A DNA stretch of 64,000 nucleotides from NCBI GenBank assembly GCA_018343915.1, contig JABRWF010000008.1:434001-498000 (forward strand), read 5' to 3'. Numbering within the stretch: the stretch's first letter is position 1; every line of letters starts with the position of its first letter. A program made the translations under genes and the position numbers. The notes below the pieces were generated by a model. That model ran no database searches. It worked only from the letters and a program-made list of their open reading frames with translations, and was not told the origin of the DNA. Positions 1 through 10,276 of the stretch are shown here, piece after piece. The stretch comes from Agroathelia rolfsii. Taxonomy: Eukaryota > Basidiomycota > Agaricomycetes > Amylocorticiales > Amylocorticiaceae.

Positions 1-647
1 GTGCACTTGGCTGATAACTCCTGCGCCTCTTGTCGAAAGCTTTGCGTGTACTGGGCGTGTGTGGGCCTATTGACTGACGCGATGGTGGCCTGTATACGGA
101 CGTGCCAATCGAGCTCCTGCTCGACGATCGCGATCCGTGCGACTCGAAGCTGCGCTCTTCTGACCTACCACGATCAGGCGAGTCGTTGTCGTCTTCGAAA
201 AGCGTGCGTGCAACCTCGGCTGGGCTGTTGGTGAGGCTGTTGTCATTGCTGCCGCTGCCGCTACCGTCAACAGCTTCAGGGCTCGCATTGGTGCGACTGG
301 CGAATAGTTGGAGAAGCATTTGGGGTGTAGCATTCAGACCTGGGTTACTATCGAGTATAGCCTTCAGCTGAGCAATCTCGTCAGCGTTCATAATTTCGAC
401 ACCGCCAAAGGCCTCCTTGCAATCCCTGAACAGGCTGGGGAGCGAGTCAGCGGGCATGTAGAGCTCGCCATTGTCTGCCTCGCGGGTGTCAGGATGTTTC
501 TCAAAGATGTTGGCTAGTTTCTCTTCGATGTTGTCGATGGACCTGTAAGTGTGTGCGTATATATATGCGGCAATGTTAATGCCAGCATTACTTTGGGAAG
601 GTATGGGTGACTGACTGTCGATTGCGGCCGTAGCCTTCAGATAGCAT
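1..647 (-). CDS. Unrecognised basidiomycete protein, 3' part cut by window edge
   Basis: I do not recognise this protein. Two exons read on the minus strand: 647-592 carries the start codon (MLSEGYGRNRQS...), and 542-1 continues out of the window. The 49-base intron 591-543 has a GT donor and ends TTACAG, and phase is kept across it. Exon 2 starts with an acidic, probably helical stretch (SIDNIEEKLANIFEKHPDTR) and a motif around MPADSLPSLFRDCKEAFGG. It then becomes Ser/Arg-rich and looks disordered (SRSSSRSSIGTS). The long open frame, clean intron and non-random composition support a real gene. There are no membrane segments or catalytic motifs in the visible 199 residues. The C-terminus is missing, so the function could lie outside the window. 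Confidence 0.6.
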
Positions 648-751
648 GGTGGCCTGTATCACAGATTATAGACGTAATGGAATGGGATATTCTCTGGCTA
701 CGTTTCGTCGAGTACTATGGCATAGAAAGGATGGCAGAAGGAAGGGGGCAA

Positions 752-815
752 GAGTCGAACTGACGATGTGTTCCAATGCGGCAAAATAACATTCGTCGCG
801 TTTCACACTCCGCCA
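752..815 (-). other. tRNA-like remnant with Pol III A-box and B-box
   Basis: On the minus strand, TGGCGGAGTGTG (815-804) resembles an A box and GTTCGACTC (760-752) resembles a B box. Their spacing of about 56 bases fits a class II tRNA or a tRNA-derived SINE head. A 3-bp D-stem (GCG/CGC) and a 4-of-5 T-stem can be drawn. The anticodon arm is poor and the 5' acceptor strand does not pair with the 3' side, so this is probably a decayed tRNA or SINE relic rather than a working tRNA gene. There is no T-run terminator just downstream. Confidence 0.25.
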
Positions 816-1773
816 CATCCATAGTTAACTTGAACCACTTTCTCTCTCTATCTCTCACAATAAATATTTGTATTCGAAAAATAATGGAGAATAGAGCAGA
901 TCATGCTTTTTCATTTGTGATAATAGCGATGGTCTGGCTGTGTCATTTTGAACCACTGTTGCAACGGAATTTTGGGTCCGGATGCTTGCCTGGTTACAGC
1001 AGCACCCGTTCCATGCAGTGCAGATCAACTAATTTACGAGTCAAGGAGTCTCTGTGGAATCTAGAGAAAATGGACAATGCTTGTTTTACAGCCAGAAGAA
1101 AAAGTGAAGGACCAAATACTGATTCACACCAAGTCAACACTTCAATCATACACAATTTGAATCCATCAATATCTATATAAAGCCTAAAAAGAAAAAGGAC
1201 AGAAAGAAAGAAATGCAATGAAGCAAATGCAATATGTATGTGTAAGTTGTATATCAATTGAACTTCAGTAAGTCTGACTCCAGATTATAATCCAATACTT
1301 CCAACGCTGCGATGGTCATGAACCACAGTACATGCGCCCCACCCCTGCCCCCAGCCACACGGTTTCCCCTTTCACAGCTCGCCCTTTTATCATCGATCGA
1401 TAAACAAGAAGGAAATCCCCATCCAAATGTTCCAGTATAATCGACAGGGTTTTGTACAGTCATTTGACATGCTCCAAACCGGGCGACAAAAAAGAAAGTA
1501 AAAAGTAAAGCGGATTAAAAGGTGAGGTGTCTGAGTTTGAGTATAAGCGTAGCAGAGGTAGATAGGCATGTTGTGTATCAGATAAAAACAAAAAAAGGGA
1601 ATGTGAAAGTGAACAGGAGCGAGGGCAAAAGAATGAGAAGCGAGCGGTGTGGGGTATCTTGCTACTGATGACGATTCAAAAACAAAACAAAACAAAACAA
1701 AAATATTTTCGTTCATTTAGGTTTGTTGTTTGAGCCAATTGCCTTGAGATCAAGGCATCCGGGTTGCTTTTAT
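816..1773. other. Intergenic stretch and 3' flank of the 1774 gene
   Basis: No convincing gene. Open frames here have no domain, splice support or coding bias. Around 1678-1702 there is an (AAAAC)n microsatellite. The part next to 1774 is probably the 3' UTR of the minus-strand gene that ends there. Confidence 0.5.
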
Positions 1774-3569
1774 TTACAGTTCTTCATCTGGGATCTCGCC
1801 CGTCTCGTGGTCGACCGGGGCAGTAGGGGGCGCGGACGGTCGAGCCTCGAGCATGTTGACCATATCGACAATGTCGTCGCCCGGAGTGGTTGCGTGCCCG
1901 TTGGCTGTCTCATCGGAAGGCAAAGTCTTGTCTTCGCTGACAGTCACATCAGGCTCGTGTGCGGTATCGGTGACAGTGGTCTCTTCATGAGCCTCTTCTG
2001 CGGGAACCTCTGTTGCTTGAACGTCATCTGCATGGTGAAGATCTGCAGAAGGATCTTCAGAAGGCACATCCTGGCGTTCTGCTGCAGGCGACTCAGGGTG
2101 CTCCTGATGCTCAACGGACACATCTGGCGAAGCGTGTACACCTTCATCGTCATGGGGATGTTCCGGTTCAACCAGATCTCCATGCTCTTCCGGTTCAGCA
2201 GTCGCTTCATCATGCGCTTCTGGTTCGGCAGGTGTTTCACCCTCTGCAGTATGCTCCGGCTCGGGAACATCGGCTTTCTTGGCCGCTGGCGCAACCTTCC
2301 TCTTCACAGCCGTCGACTTTGCCGTCCCCGTCTTAACCGACGCCGATGACCCAGGCTTAACCGCAGTGCGTGACGCCGATATCGATGCCGACGATAACGA
2401 CGACGGCACCGACCTCATCTTGCTCAACGACGCCGCCGTCGGCTTACTCAACCTCTGCGCAGTCTCGCTACTAAACCCGGCCGCCTTCTTCTTCGGTGCC
2501 TCAGACACCTCTTGACTCCTCGCACGCGCCAGCGACGCCGCAGTCGGTGCAAACAGGCTGCTGTTCCCACCACTACTACCGGTGCTGAGGCTATTTTGTG
2601 CAACGGAAGGCGTTTTGGGCCTCGAGGCGCCTGTGGACTTGACACTCGGTGTCTTGGGACGCGACGCTCCAGCAACGGAAGGTGTCTTTGGCCGCGCGGC
2701 AGATGACGTGCCTGCCACGAGGGCCGATCTTGCAGGCGTCGGGGGTACCTTGGGTACCTTGGCTGCAGCAGCCGCGGCCCGCGCAGCCGCAGATGCGCTA
2801 TGGGATGCGCTATTAGATGCGGTTGACTGCCCGGTATGCTGGGGACGGAGTGGTGCCGCACCACCACTACCACTACCACCGCCAGCCGTCAACGGTCGCG
2901 CGGATTTTGCGGATGTCTTGGCGGCGTTGGAAGATCGGAGGTGAGATGAAGATGCTGATGGCGTTAGCGTCTTGCTTGGGCCCGTAGCATGGGATGGTGG
3001 ACGTGAGCGCGATTTGGATGGGCTGATCGGCGGGGATTTGGAGGTAACGGACGCTGGCGGGCTGTGGGCCAGCGTGGTATCGACCTTTACGGGAGGCGAA
3101 ACGGGGGCTTCGGGTACGGGTGGAGATGACGGTGCAGATGCAGGCGCAGGTGCTGCAACTGAGGTAGGAGTTACATCAACCTGAACTGGCGGCGGTGACA
3201 AGGACGACGACGATGGGGGTAGCTTTGAGCTCGCATCTGGTTTATCCGGCAAGATCAGGGGTGATCTTGTTATTCCGTTTTGCTCTTTAGCATCATCCTT
3301 GGTACCGGTACCGCTGATGCTGGAAACGCGCGAGTGCACGCTGACGGAAGAAAGCGAATGTGGTATAGGTGCAGCCGATCCTGGGGGCTGCTTTTTGACC
3401 TGCTGCTCGAAGCGCCCTATGAGATTGGCGACGCTCTGCCTGGGGCGTTCATCTGGAAGTGGCCTATTCAGCGTAATATAAGCAATGCACACAAGCAAGT
3501 AAAGCACATTATGCATGAGTATAACCAGCACATAAATTCAAGAAACATTTGACAACGAGATGCTCACAT
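1774..3569 (-). CDS. Ser/Pro/Ala-rich low-complexity protein with start codon split by an intron
   Basis: A protein of 563 residues with no recognised enzyme domain. The preferred model joins AT (3569-3568) to G at 3463 across a 104-base GT-AG intron, giving the start MPLPDERPRQSVANLIGRFE. The N-terminus is the only ordered-looking part. The middle is rich in Ser, Pro and Ala and carries three copies of RPKTPSV (about 2600-2700), a likely proline-directed phosphorylation repeat. The C-terminal third is acidic (many E-P-E-x-H and D-V stretches) and ends EIPDEEL. If the intron is retained, an in-frame upstream ATG at 3531 adds a hydrophobic N-terminus; I think this is less likely because the spliced start removes it cleanly. 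The composition suggests a scaffold or cytoskeleton-associated protein, but this is inference. Confidence 0.65.
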
Positions 3570-3967
3570 GGCAGAGGCACACTGCTCTTTATTTCACCAG
3601 AGATTACTAGATAATTGGGTATATTCTGCAAGGCTTTCTAACGGACAGAGACGCAGTCAAGGACAGAGGCTTATATACGTGGTGGTGGCAAGGAGACAGA
3701 CCTTAGCTCCTCACGGCAACATGGGCCACTCGCACGATTCAATACGACCGGTTGCACAGCCACATCCGGAACCAAAAAGGTCCAATAGCCACGTGGCCAA
3801 AGGCATGATGGTCACCGTAACTGCGTGATTCTGCTAAATCAGGATGGCCTTTCCAAAGAGAGCTTGAGGTCAAAAGTCAACAAATACACTAGTGCATGCT
3901 CAGAAGTTGCTTGTAGCAATAATAATAAAATGTTTTCTAAGATAACGTTACTAATTGTATATCTTCT
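3570..3967. other. Intergenic, 398 bases
   Basis: Lies upstream of the 3569 start and downstream of the PLP homeostasis gene. It should hold the promoter of the former and the terminator of the latter. I see no distinct element. Confidence 0.4.
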
Positions 3968-4997
3968 CTAAGCCTCGCCCTTGTGATGTCGTGCACCGAA
4001 AATCCCAGTGCCAACCCGGACGATATCACTTCCCGCAGACAAAGCTGCCTCAAAGTCACTCGACATGCCCATGCTCAAAATCAAGCGACCGTCGACGCCC
4101 CATTTTCCAGAGTGTTCCGCCAATGCTTGTTGCAACAGATCACGAGTATGTTTCAGAGTCTCAAAATCCAGATTTTTGCCGTCTTCCGATGCATGATAAG
4201 ACTGTTCAATAGATCCGATAGTCATCAGGCCCTGGAGGTAGAGGCGTGGGCAAGAGGTGATGATGTGTTTTGCAAGAGAAACCAGGTCTGATGAGGCAGC
4301 TGAGGTCTCGCCTTGCAAGGGTGATAAGCCTGATTTGGAGTCTTCGCCAGAGGTGTTGACTTGCAGCAGGATATTCAGAGGCTCTGCACGATCGACGGGG
4401 AGCGCATTGTTGAGTCCAGTAGCGGCCTTGGCGGATGTTAACGTCTGGATAGCATAAAGGTTTGGTATGGCTACATCAAGTGAGACAAGTTTGATGGAAA
4501 TCAGGCAGATTAAAGCTTACCTGCCAAAATTTTGGCCTTATTTGACTGCAGTGTACCAATGAAATGCCATCGGATCTGAGAAGGCAACTGGTATTAATGA
4601 TGTCAGGGTTATCCGTGGTAGAGAAACGTGAAGGAAACTATCGAATATGATGTACTTGCTGCGCCTTGTCAGACAACTCCTGAACATAGTTTTCTCCAAA
4701 ATCGAGCTGGCCCGCCTCTTCATAACAAGCCAGCACGTCGGCTGCGGGCTTGTATTTGGAGACAGCAACAAGGGTTGGTTGACGTGATGGGGCCGCCTGC
4801 TGCACGCGGGCTTTAATCTCGGCGAGGTTCTCGAGTAGTTCAGAGGTTCTCTCTGCGGAAGCCTTTTCTACAACGGTTGTGGCCATCTTCCTGCCAGTAG
4901 TAGAGGATGCAAGTGATCTGACGGAATGACCGGGGAGGAAAGTGCTGCTAATGCTGCTTCGCGGATAAATGGAGTAGCAGAGACGGGCTCGGAGCAT
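3968..4997 (-). CDS. Pyridoxal 5'-phosphate homeostasis protein (YggS/PLPBP family)
   Basis: Binds PLP without catalysis and helps keep free PLP and amino acid pools balanced. Three exons, 4997-4656, 4587-4521 and 4470-3968, give 303 residues. The family core is clear: [10 protein letters not shown] with the PLP-binding Lys near residue 81, then [29 protein letters not shown], and the C-terminal [20 protein letters not shown] phosphate-binding region with RVGTGIFG. The usual length is 230-260 residues. The extra 37 residues at the N-terminus are Arg/Ser-rich and lack acids, like a mitochondrial presequence. A second in-frame Met (MATTVVEK) about 38 codons in would give a cytosolic form, so dual targeting is possible. 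Equivalent to yeast YBL036C. Confidence 0.93.
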
Positions 4998-5644
4998 GGT
5001 TCATGTGTAAATTGACGGAAGCAAACCAACCGATTGCTTCGAGTCCGTTGCCAATGCTACCAATCTCTTGTTGTCTCTTCTCTCGCTGGGGGTTATTTCT
5101 AAGCCTGCAGCTTTTTTTTTTTTTTGCTTGCTTCAGAGAAAGAAACTGTCATTTCAATGTAAGGGACTAACCTAGTTGCACCTTGGTGTAAAAAAATGGA
5201 ATAATGGTCGGGCTTGAAGTGATAAAATGGAAGTACAGACATAAAGTGTCATAATTGTAGCCATGCCAATGCCGAACTACGCCTTTACTGATTCCGTCAA
5301 ACCAACAACTAAAGACTCCTTGGGCGTTTTATGATGGGATGATATCCGCTCCTTCGCTTTCTCTCTTTCTCTCTCACTCTTACGACAAGCAACGCTGCGC
5401 GAATTCCTCTCGCCAGCCTTCTGCTTTATTTTCTTCACTTTTTCGACTGTCTCGTCTGTACTTTGCCGGCGACCAGCCCACTGAACATAGTCCTTCGTTA
5501 TCACCTACACTCGTTTATACCCCTCACAAAGCGACAGGAAAAAGGAAACTTAAATTCTTTTCCATAAGCCTATAACCAATCATAACCCAACGTGTCTACC
5601 ACTAGTCCATATTTGTTCTTCTACGTTCACTCAAGGAAACAACA
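4998..5644. promoter_or_regulatory. Divergent promoter region, PLP homeostasis gene / SH3 gene
   Basis: 647 bases between two divergent starts. It contains a T-tract near 5111-5124 and a strongly pyrimidine-rich (CT)n stretch around 5350-5450 just upstream of the SH3 gene, typical of fungal promoters and 5' UTRs. No TATA box is obvious close to either start. Confidence 0.4.
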
Positions 5645-6733
5645 ATGGCTCCTACGAATGATGCTCTGCCACTCCAATCAGTTGCCCGGGACGCAGGAGA
5701 CAGCGACTCTACTACGAACCCCACGAGCCCAATCTTCATCGCCGGCTACACTGTCATAGGTCTGCTGGTATTGGGAGCAGCCCTTTGGCTTACCCTGCGC
5801 TGGTACCGCAAGAGATCACAGAAGGAACGGGATGACAACCGCGAGGGCGCATTCTTATCCGTCCGTGGTATCGTCACGGAAGGCGAACAACAAATGGCCG
5901 AATTCGAACCCGCTCCTATTCCTCGGTAAGATAATTTCACTATCCCAGAACCTGATCAGTCCATTAATATCTTATTTCCCGTTTTTAGCCCGAGACCCGG
6001 TCCCCAGATGCAGGGTTCCACGTTCTCGCGCGCGCAACTGACCGAGTCTGTTGTATTACCGAACAAGGGCGCTTACCACCCAGCGACGACCACAAGAGAA
6101 GAGATCATCGATTACCACCGCGCATCAGGTTACTTCCCGCGCCCCTTTTCGTTCGCGCTTACCGCAGGCAAAGGTCACTCGCCACATAATTCGCAGAACT
6201 CACTTTCGCCGACGAGCCCCAACCGTGGCTCGTTCCTCAGCATAACGTCCGGCAGTGGCTCCAACCGGTTCTCGGTCATATCCACCTCGTCCTCGAGTCC
6301 ATCTGTGACGGGCGGACAGTCGCGTAAGGTGTACCAGCTCTTCGACCCCGTGCTTCCCGACGAATTACTTCTCACGCGTGCTGGTGAGAAGCTTACAATC
6401 ATTCAGGTACATTTTTCTCTGTTTTACTTTTCTAAAAATTCCGAGCTATTTCTTACGTGAATACAATTTTTTTAGTCATTTGATGATGGCTGGTGCATCG
6501 TCGGACGGGAGAACCCCGTACTGAAAGCCGTGAACAAGACGCCTTTCAACTCCAAAGCCAACGACACGGATGGCATCGAGCTCGGTGCTGTACCCGCATG
6601 GTGCTTCATCAAGCCCGTCAAGGGCTTGCGTGCCGAGAGGCCCATCCGTAGCACCAGTCTTGGTGTCACCGTTGAGATCTCGCAGCCTGGCTTCGCCTCG
6701 CGGGAGGAGGTCATGTCCTGGTCCAACTTCTAG
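5645..6733 (+). CDS. Single-pass membrane protein with C-terminal SH3 domain (Fus1-like layout)
   Basis: Three exons, 5645-5925, 5989-6406 and 6476-6733, give 318 residues. Residues about 28-50 form one transmembrane helix followed by a basic stop (LRWYRKRSQKER), so the short N-terminus is probably outside and the long tail in the cytosol. A Ser-rich linker leads to a C-terminal SH3 domain: KVYQLFDPVLPDELLLTRAG, then IIQSFDDGWCIVGRE and the late motif GAVPAWCFIKP, at roughly residues 213-290. SH3 domains bind Pro-rich partners. The TM-plus-SH3 plan matches yeast Fus1 and related fungal surface adaptors, but the exact role (cell fusion, polarity) is inferred. Both introns are GT-AG and keep phase. 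Confidence 0.85.
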
Positions 6734-8137
6734 AGCATTTCCCTCACCCTTCTCGACTTCTTCCCTTCTCAGTTTGTGTTCGAGCCGCGGCGAGCGATTG
6801 GAGGTACATGGCTATCAACGATACAGCATTCTGGGACAAATTTTGCAAGGTGCCAGCAGCACAGCAGTACTTGATGGTTGTTATTTGGATTTATGCTGTA
6901 CATTTGTGAATTCGCTGCACATATTTCTCCCTCGATGGTGGTCGTTTGTTTTGGTCTCTTCCCCTCTCGCTCTACGCCGGCGTTGTTGTCTTACTTTCTT
7001 ATTATTGTTTCTTTTCGCTATTGTTCTTTATCAATTATGCCCGCGTGCGTGCGCATCGCTTCTGGCCGAGAGCGCTCGTTCACGCATTTACCCTCTATCC
7101 CGTCTTCCCTCAGAGTCTTCATCTTCCCCCCCCCCCCCCCCCCCACTTGCCCGTGTTGCACGCGAGCACGACTGGGCGTGTCGAGAGCTTCGGACGTCCT
7201 GCTTGAGACGAAGAAAACCATGGTGTGATTACTTAATGGTGATAATTATCAATTTTTCTTCTGCACTGACGCAACCCCCTCTCGCACCCATCATCTGTTA
7301 CCACCGATTACCGCATTGATGTTTCTCGACGCTGTCTTCTTCCCCCGTCTGTCCCTCAACACATCCGTCTCCTTTGAATGTAGCTGTCAAAGCGCATGTA
7401 GTAAACCTAGTATACCCAAATATATTCATTATTAAAGAAATAGCCAGAGTCTTTCGCGAATTTTATTATAACTCGCCTGCTTGTTCTGTTTTTCAGCGTC
7501 GGACGGACATCAGCAACATTACTTTTTCCGTCCGATTGACATTGATAGGTGGGTCCTAGAGAGTGCCCCGCTTACGGATAGTCTTGGATGGCATATACAT
7601 ATGAGTGGTGGTGGCGGCGGCGGCGGCGGCGATGATGAAGAATGAATATAACGCGTATGGCATACTGGTACTATGCCGTATGCATTTATATGCATAACTT
7701 TGGCAGTTATAACAAGGCCGGCATGCGATCCCTAATATGATAATCGAACGTACCGGCGTAGTAAACCGACGGCGTTCAAGAGAGACGAGAACCACAAGAT
7801 GAAATCAGGAAGTTCTTTTATGCGTATTGCCACCGTCAGTGCGTATACATATGGAAAGTATGCGTGTATGTACATGAGGTACGCCAGCATATAGTATTAG
7901 GTTCACGGCTGACCGATGTGACGCATCTTGATAAAAAAGCTGCCTGGTTGAATTATGATGCGTTGAATGAATAGGCCGGTAACTCGAAAAGACATTGAAG
8001 GTTCAGGCCGTTTAGGCCTTTCAGGTGGCACCGCGCCGATGAGCGATAAGGACGGAACGATGACCGGTGTTACAGTTGTACTAACTTAGGCGCGTATTTT
8101 ACACGATTATATCAAGCTCCTTCCCAGTCCCTTCTCC

Positions 8138-8163
8138 ATCGGGCAATCCTCCTTCCTTTTATA
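8138..8163 (+). repeat. Left arm of 26-bp perfect inverted repeat (MITE-like)
   Basis: These 26 bases are the exact reverse complement of 8553-8578. The pair encloses 389 bases with no coding potential. The arm starts ATCGGGCAATCC. Confidence 0.8.
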
Positions 8164-8552
8164 CTCTTCCCTTGAAGTTATAGAGGGGCTGGTGGAACTC
8201 ACTTAAGCGAAATGAAGTGACTTTTTGTCGACTGATAGCCGGGAACAACGGCACACTGGCATGCTCGAGACACTCAAAAGACGCAAGTGCAATTTAAGCT
8301 ACTTACTATATTGGTAATAAGAGTATTTGGTAACTACTAATATATATGAGTTTCATGAGCATGTTCAGGCTTAGGGCTTCTCAACTCATAACGCTTCTTA
8401 AAGTGCAAGCCACAGTACTGGATATGGTGCTGTCAGGTATCTGTAGTAAAAAAGAACTTTTCACAGGTCTGAACAATGTGAGGTAAACAACTCGGAGCTC
8501 AAATCCAAAAGATCACAGTCTTATGAATTGACTAGAGCAGTGAAAGGCGGGA

Positions 8553-8578
8553 TATAAAAGGAAGGAGGATTGCCCGAT
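8553..8578 (-). repeat. Right arm of 26-bp perfect inverted repeat (MITE-like)
   Basis: Exact reverse complement of 8138-8163. A 13-base direct repeat, GTTATAGAGGGGC, lies just outside this arm (8582-8594) and just inside the left arm (8177-8189). The layout suggests a non-autonomous DNA element or nested insertion. Confidence 0.8.
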
Positions 8579-8954
8579 AGAGTTATAGAGGGGCCACGAA
8601 GGAGCCTATGACTATATTATCATCCATCTTTCCGCAAAAGAATCCCAGGCCGTGGCGGCGGTAGCGATGAATAAGAATAATCAAATTCATACGACGCTGA
8701 GCCAGAGACCTGGCCAACTCCATGTGCGTATGCATGATGTACAATATTCTACCTGAACTTCGAGCGCCGAAGAAGATTTCATATCGGTAGATTCTGTATC
8801 ATCCGTATGTTATCAATCTGTTTGGGACTTCCGGAACCGAATTTGCTGCTATTAAGATAACTGATAAAAAAAACGGGCATCACTTAATATTGTTCTTCCA
8901 TGCCACGCAGCTTCATGCATGTGTACATTAATTGGTGTATGTATACGCTGTGCA

Positions 8955-10276
8955 TCAAGGGTGCTCCCAACCTAGCAGCCTCTCCGCCTTGGTGCAATCG
9001 TAGAACCCCTTTCTACCTTTAATCACGAACCCTTCTCGCACGGGAACGTGAGGCCAAAACTTGTCCTTGAGCACCGCAGCGTCTACGGGCGCGTCAGGCG
9101 CAATGTCAATTGTTGGCGCCGTGATCAGAAACGGTTCGTGGCCGCTCCAGGTTGTGTCGGCTGTATCGACACTTCGCAGGAATGCGTCTGCGCCAGCATC
9201 TTCCTGTATGTGATATTATGAGAATGGTGTGGATCAGCATTTTGAGAGATGCCATGGCCGGGATAGATCAAGGATGCGTGGGAATATTTAGGCAAGTGCA
9301 CTTCTTGTAGGCGTTAAGAAGAAACACACCTGAACCCATCCCCAAAGATCCTTTGCCATGTCCTCGTTGAAGTGATCGGCATGCCGCGGCTGTGGAAGGG
9401 AATAATGCAGCCGAATCGAAGCCACGCGCAGATTTGGGTATCGGCGCACAATGGTGTCTATTCATGTGCAATGCATCAACACATGGGCCATTCGTTCGAC
9501 ATATGCATATTCAATATAAAACCTCTTTACCTGCTTGAAATTCACAGATACTGAGGCACGCATATATGCACGTCCAATTGGCGAGATCAAGATGCCGGCA
9601 ATATCAGAAAGAAATCGCAGTCCTAATAAGATGCCTCCACGTACACTTTGGATAGACCGTAAGGCTCATCCGGACGACATGGATGCGTCTCGTCGATGGG
9701 GAAGTACTGGAAGTCTGGCTTGACACTGAATCGAGCCGCGATCACGTTCACCGACGAGGCTTGAGAAACTCGTGTTATTCCGAGCTGAGTACGGGCGTAC
9801 AGTACGCGAGAAGAAATATCATCATGAATGCGTGCGGCATATTCCTCAATCTGCTGAACACTGATTGAAATATTTTACTCACCTCAGCGGCAGCACGAAG
9901 GATGTTCCATGTAATGACGACATTGCTAGGACAATAAAGCCATGCATTGAAGGATCATTCTCTGGAAAATGCATAAATAATGGGTAGATACGAACGTGTT
10001 GTGTGCCTTCACGGCATAATCTAGAGGCTGTCGAATCCCTGCCAACTGTACCACAGCATCGCATCCACGTAAAATGTGGAGCGCAGCGTCATAATCGGTT
10101 AGATCTATCTCATGGAATGTGTATTGATTAGGCGATGTTGTATTCAATGATTGAATATTGTCTGAGGATGAGGTGTGTGCTGTGTCAATGCCGATCACAG
10201 TGTGCCCACGACTGAGAGCGAGGCGAACAACACGGCTGCCCACGCTGCCATTGCATCCTGTCACGGCGACCTTCAT
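8955..10276 (-). CDS. NAD-dependent epimerase/dehydratase (extended SDR family)
   Basis: A nucleotide-sugar epimerase-like or related SDR oxidoreductase of 309 residues; the exact substrate cannot be told. Six exons: 10276-9996, 9925-9883, 9853-9645, 9550-9531, 9457-9330 and 9203-8955. The Rossmann glycine motif is at the start (VAVTGCNGSVGSR, GxxGxxG), then the acidic NAD-binding strand (VIGIDTA), DLTDYDA and VVQLAGI. The catalytic Tyr and Lys are in DEPYGLSK (about residues 172-179), with a Ser-rich strand QASSVNV upstream. Exon 4 is only 20 bases and is needed to join YGLSK to ICEFQAD in frame. The start is the first Met before the Rossmann strand. Confidence 0.88.

Larger units (their letters stand above)
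6734..8954. other. Gene-poor stretch with simple repeats and inverted repeats
   Basis: No coding region could be supported on either strand. It holds a run of 19 C (7126-7144), a short GGC tract near 7612-7630, and the inverted and direct repeats listed separately at 8138-8594. The first few hundred bases are probably the 3' UTR of the SH3 gene. Confidence 0.5.

Noticed and set aside
776..1180. 134-codon plus-strand ORF
   Set aside because: AT-rich, no domain, Asn/Ile-rich by base composition, overlaps the tRNA-like element and has no splice or context support.
6570..7319. 249-codon plus-strand ORF through the SH3 gene end and poly-C tract
   Set aside because: It is an out-of-frame shadow of the SH3 exon continued by the C-rich 3' region; composition is Ser/Pro/Leu from CT-rich DNA.
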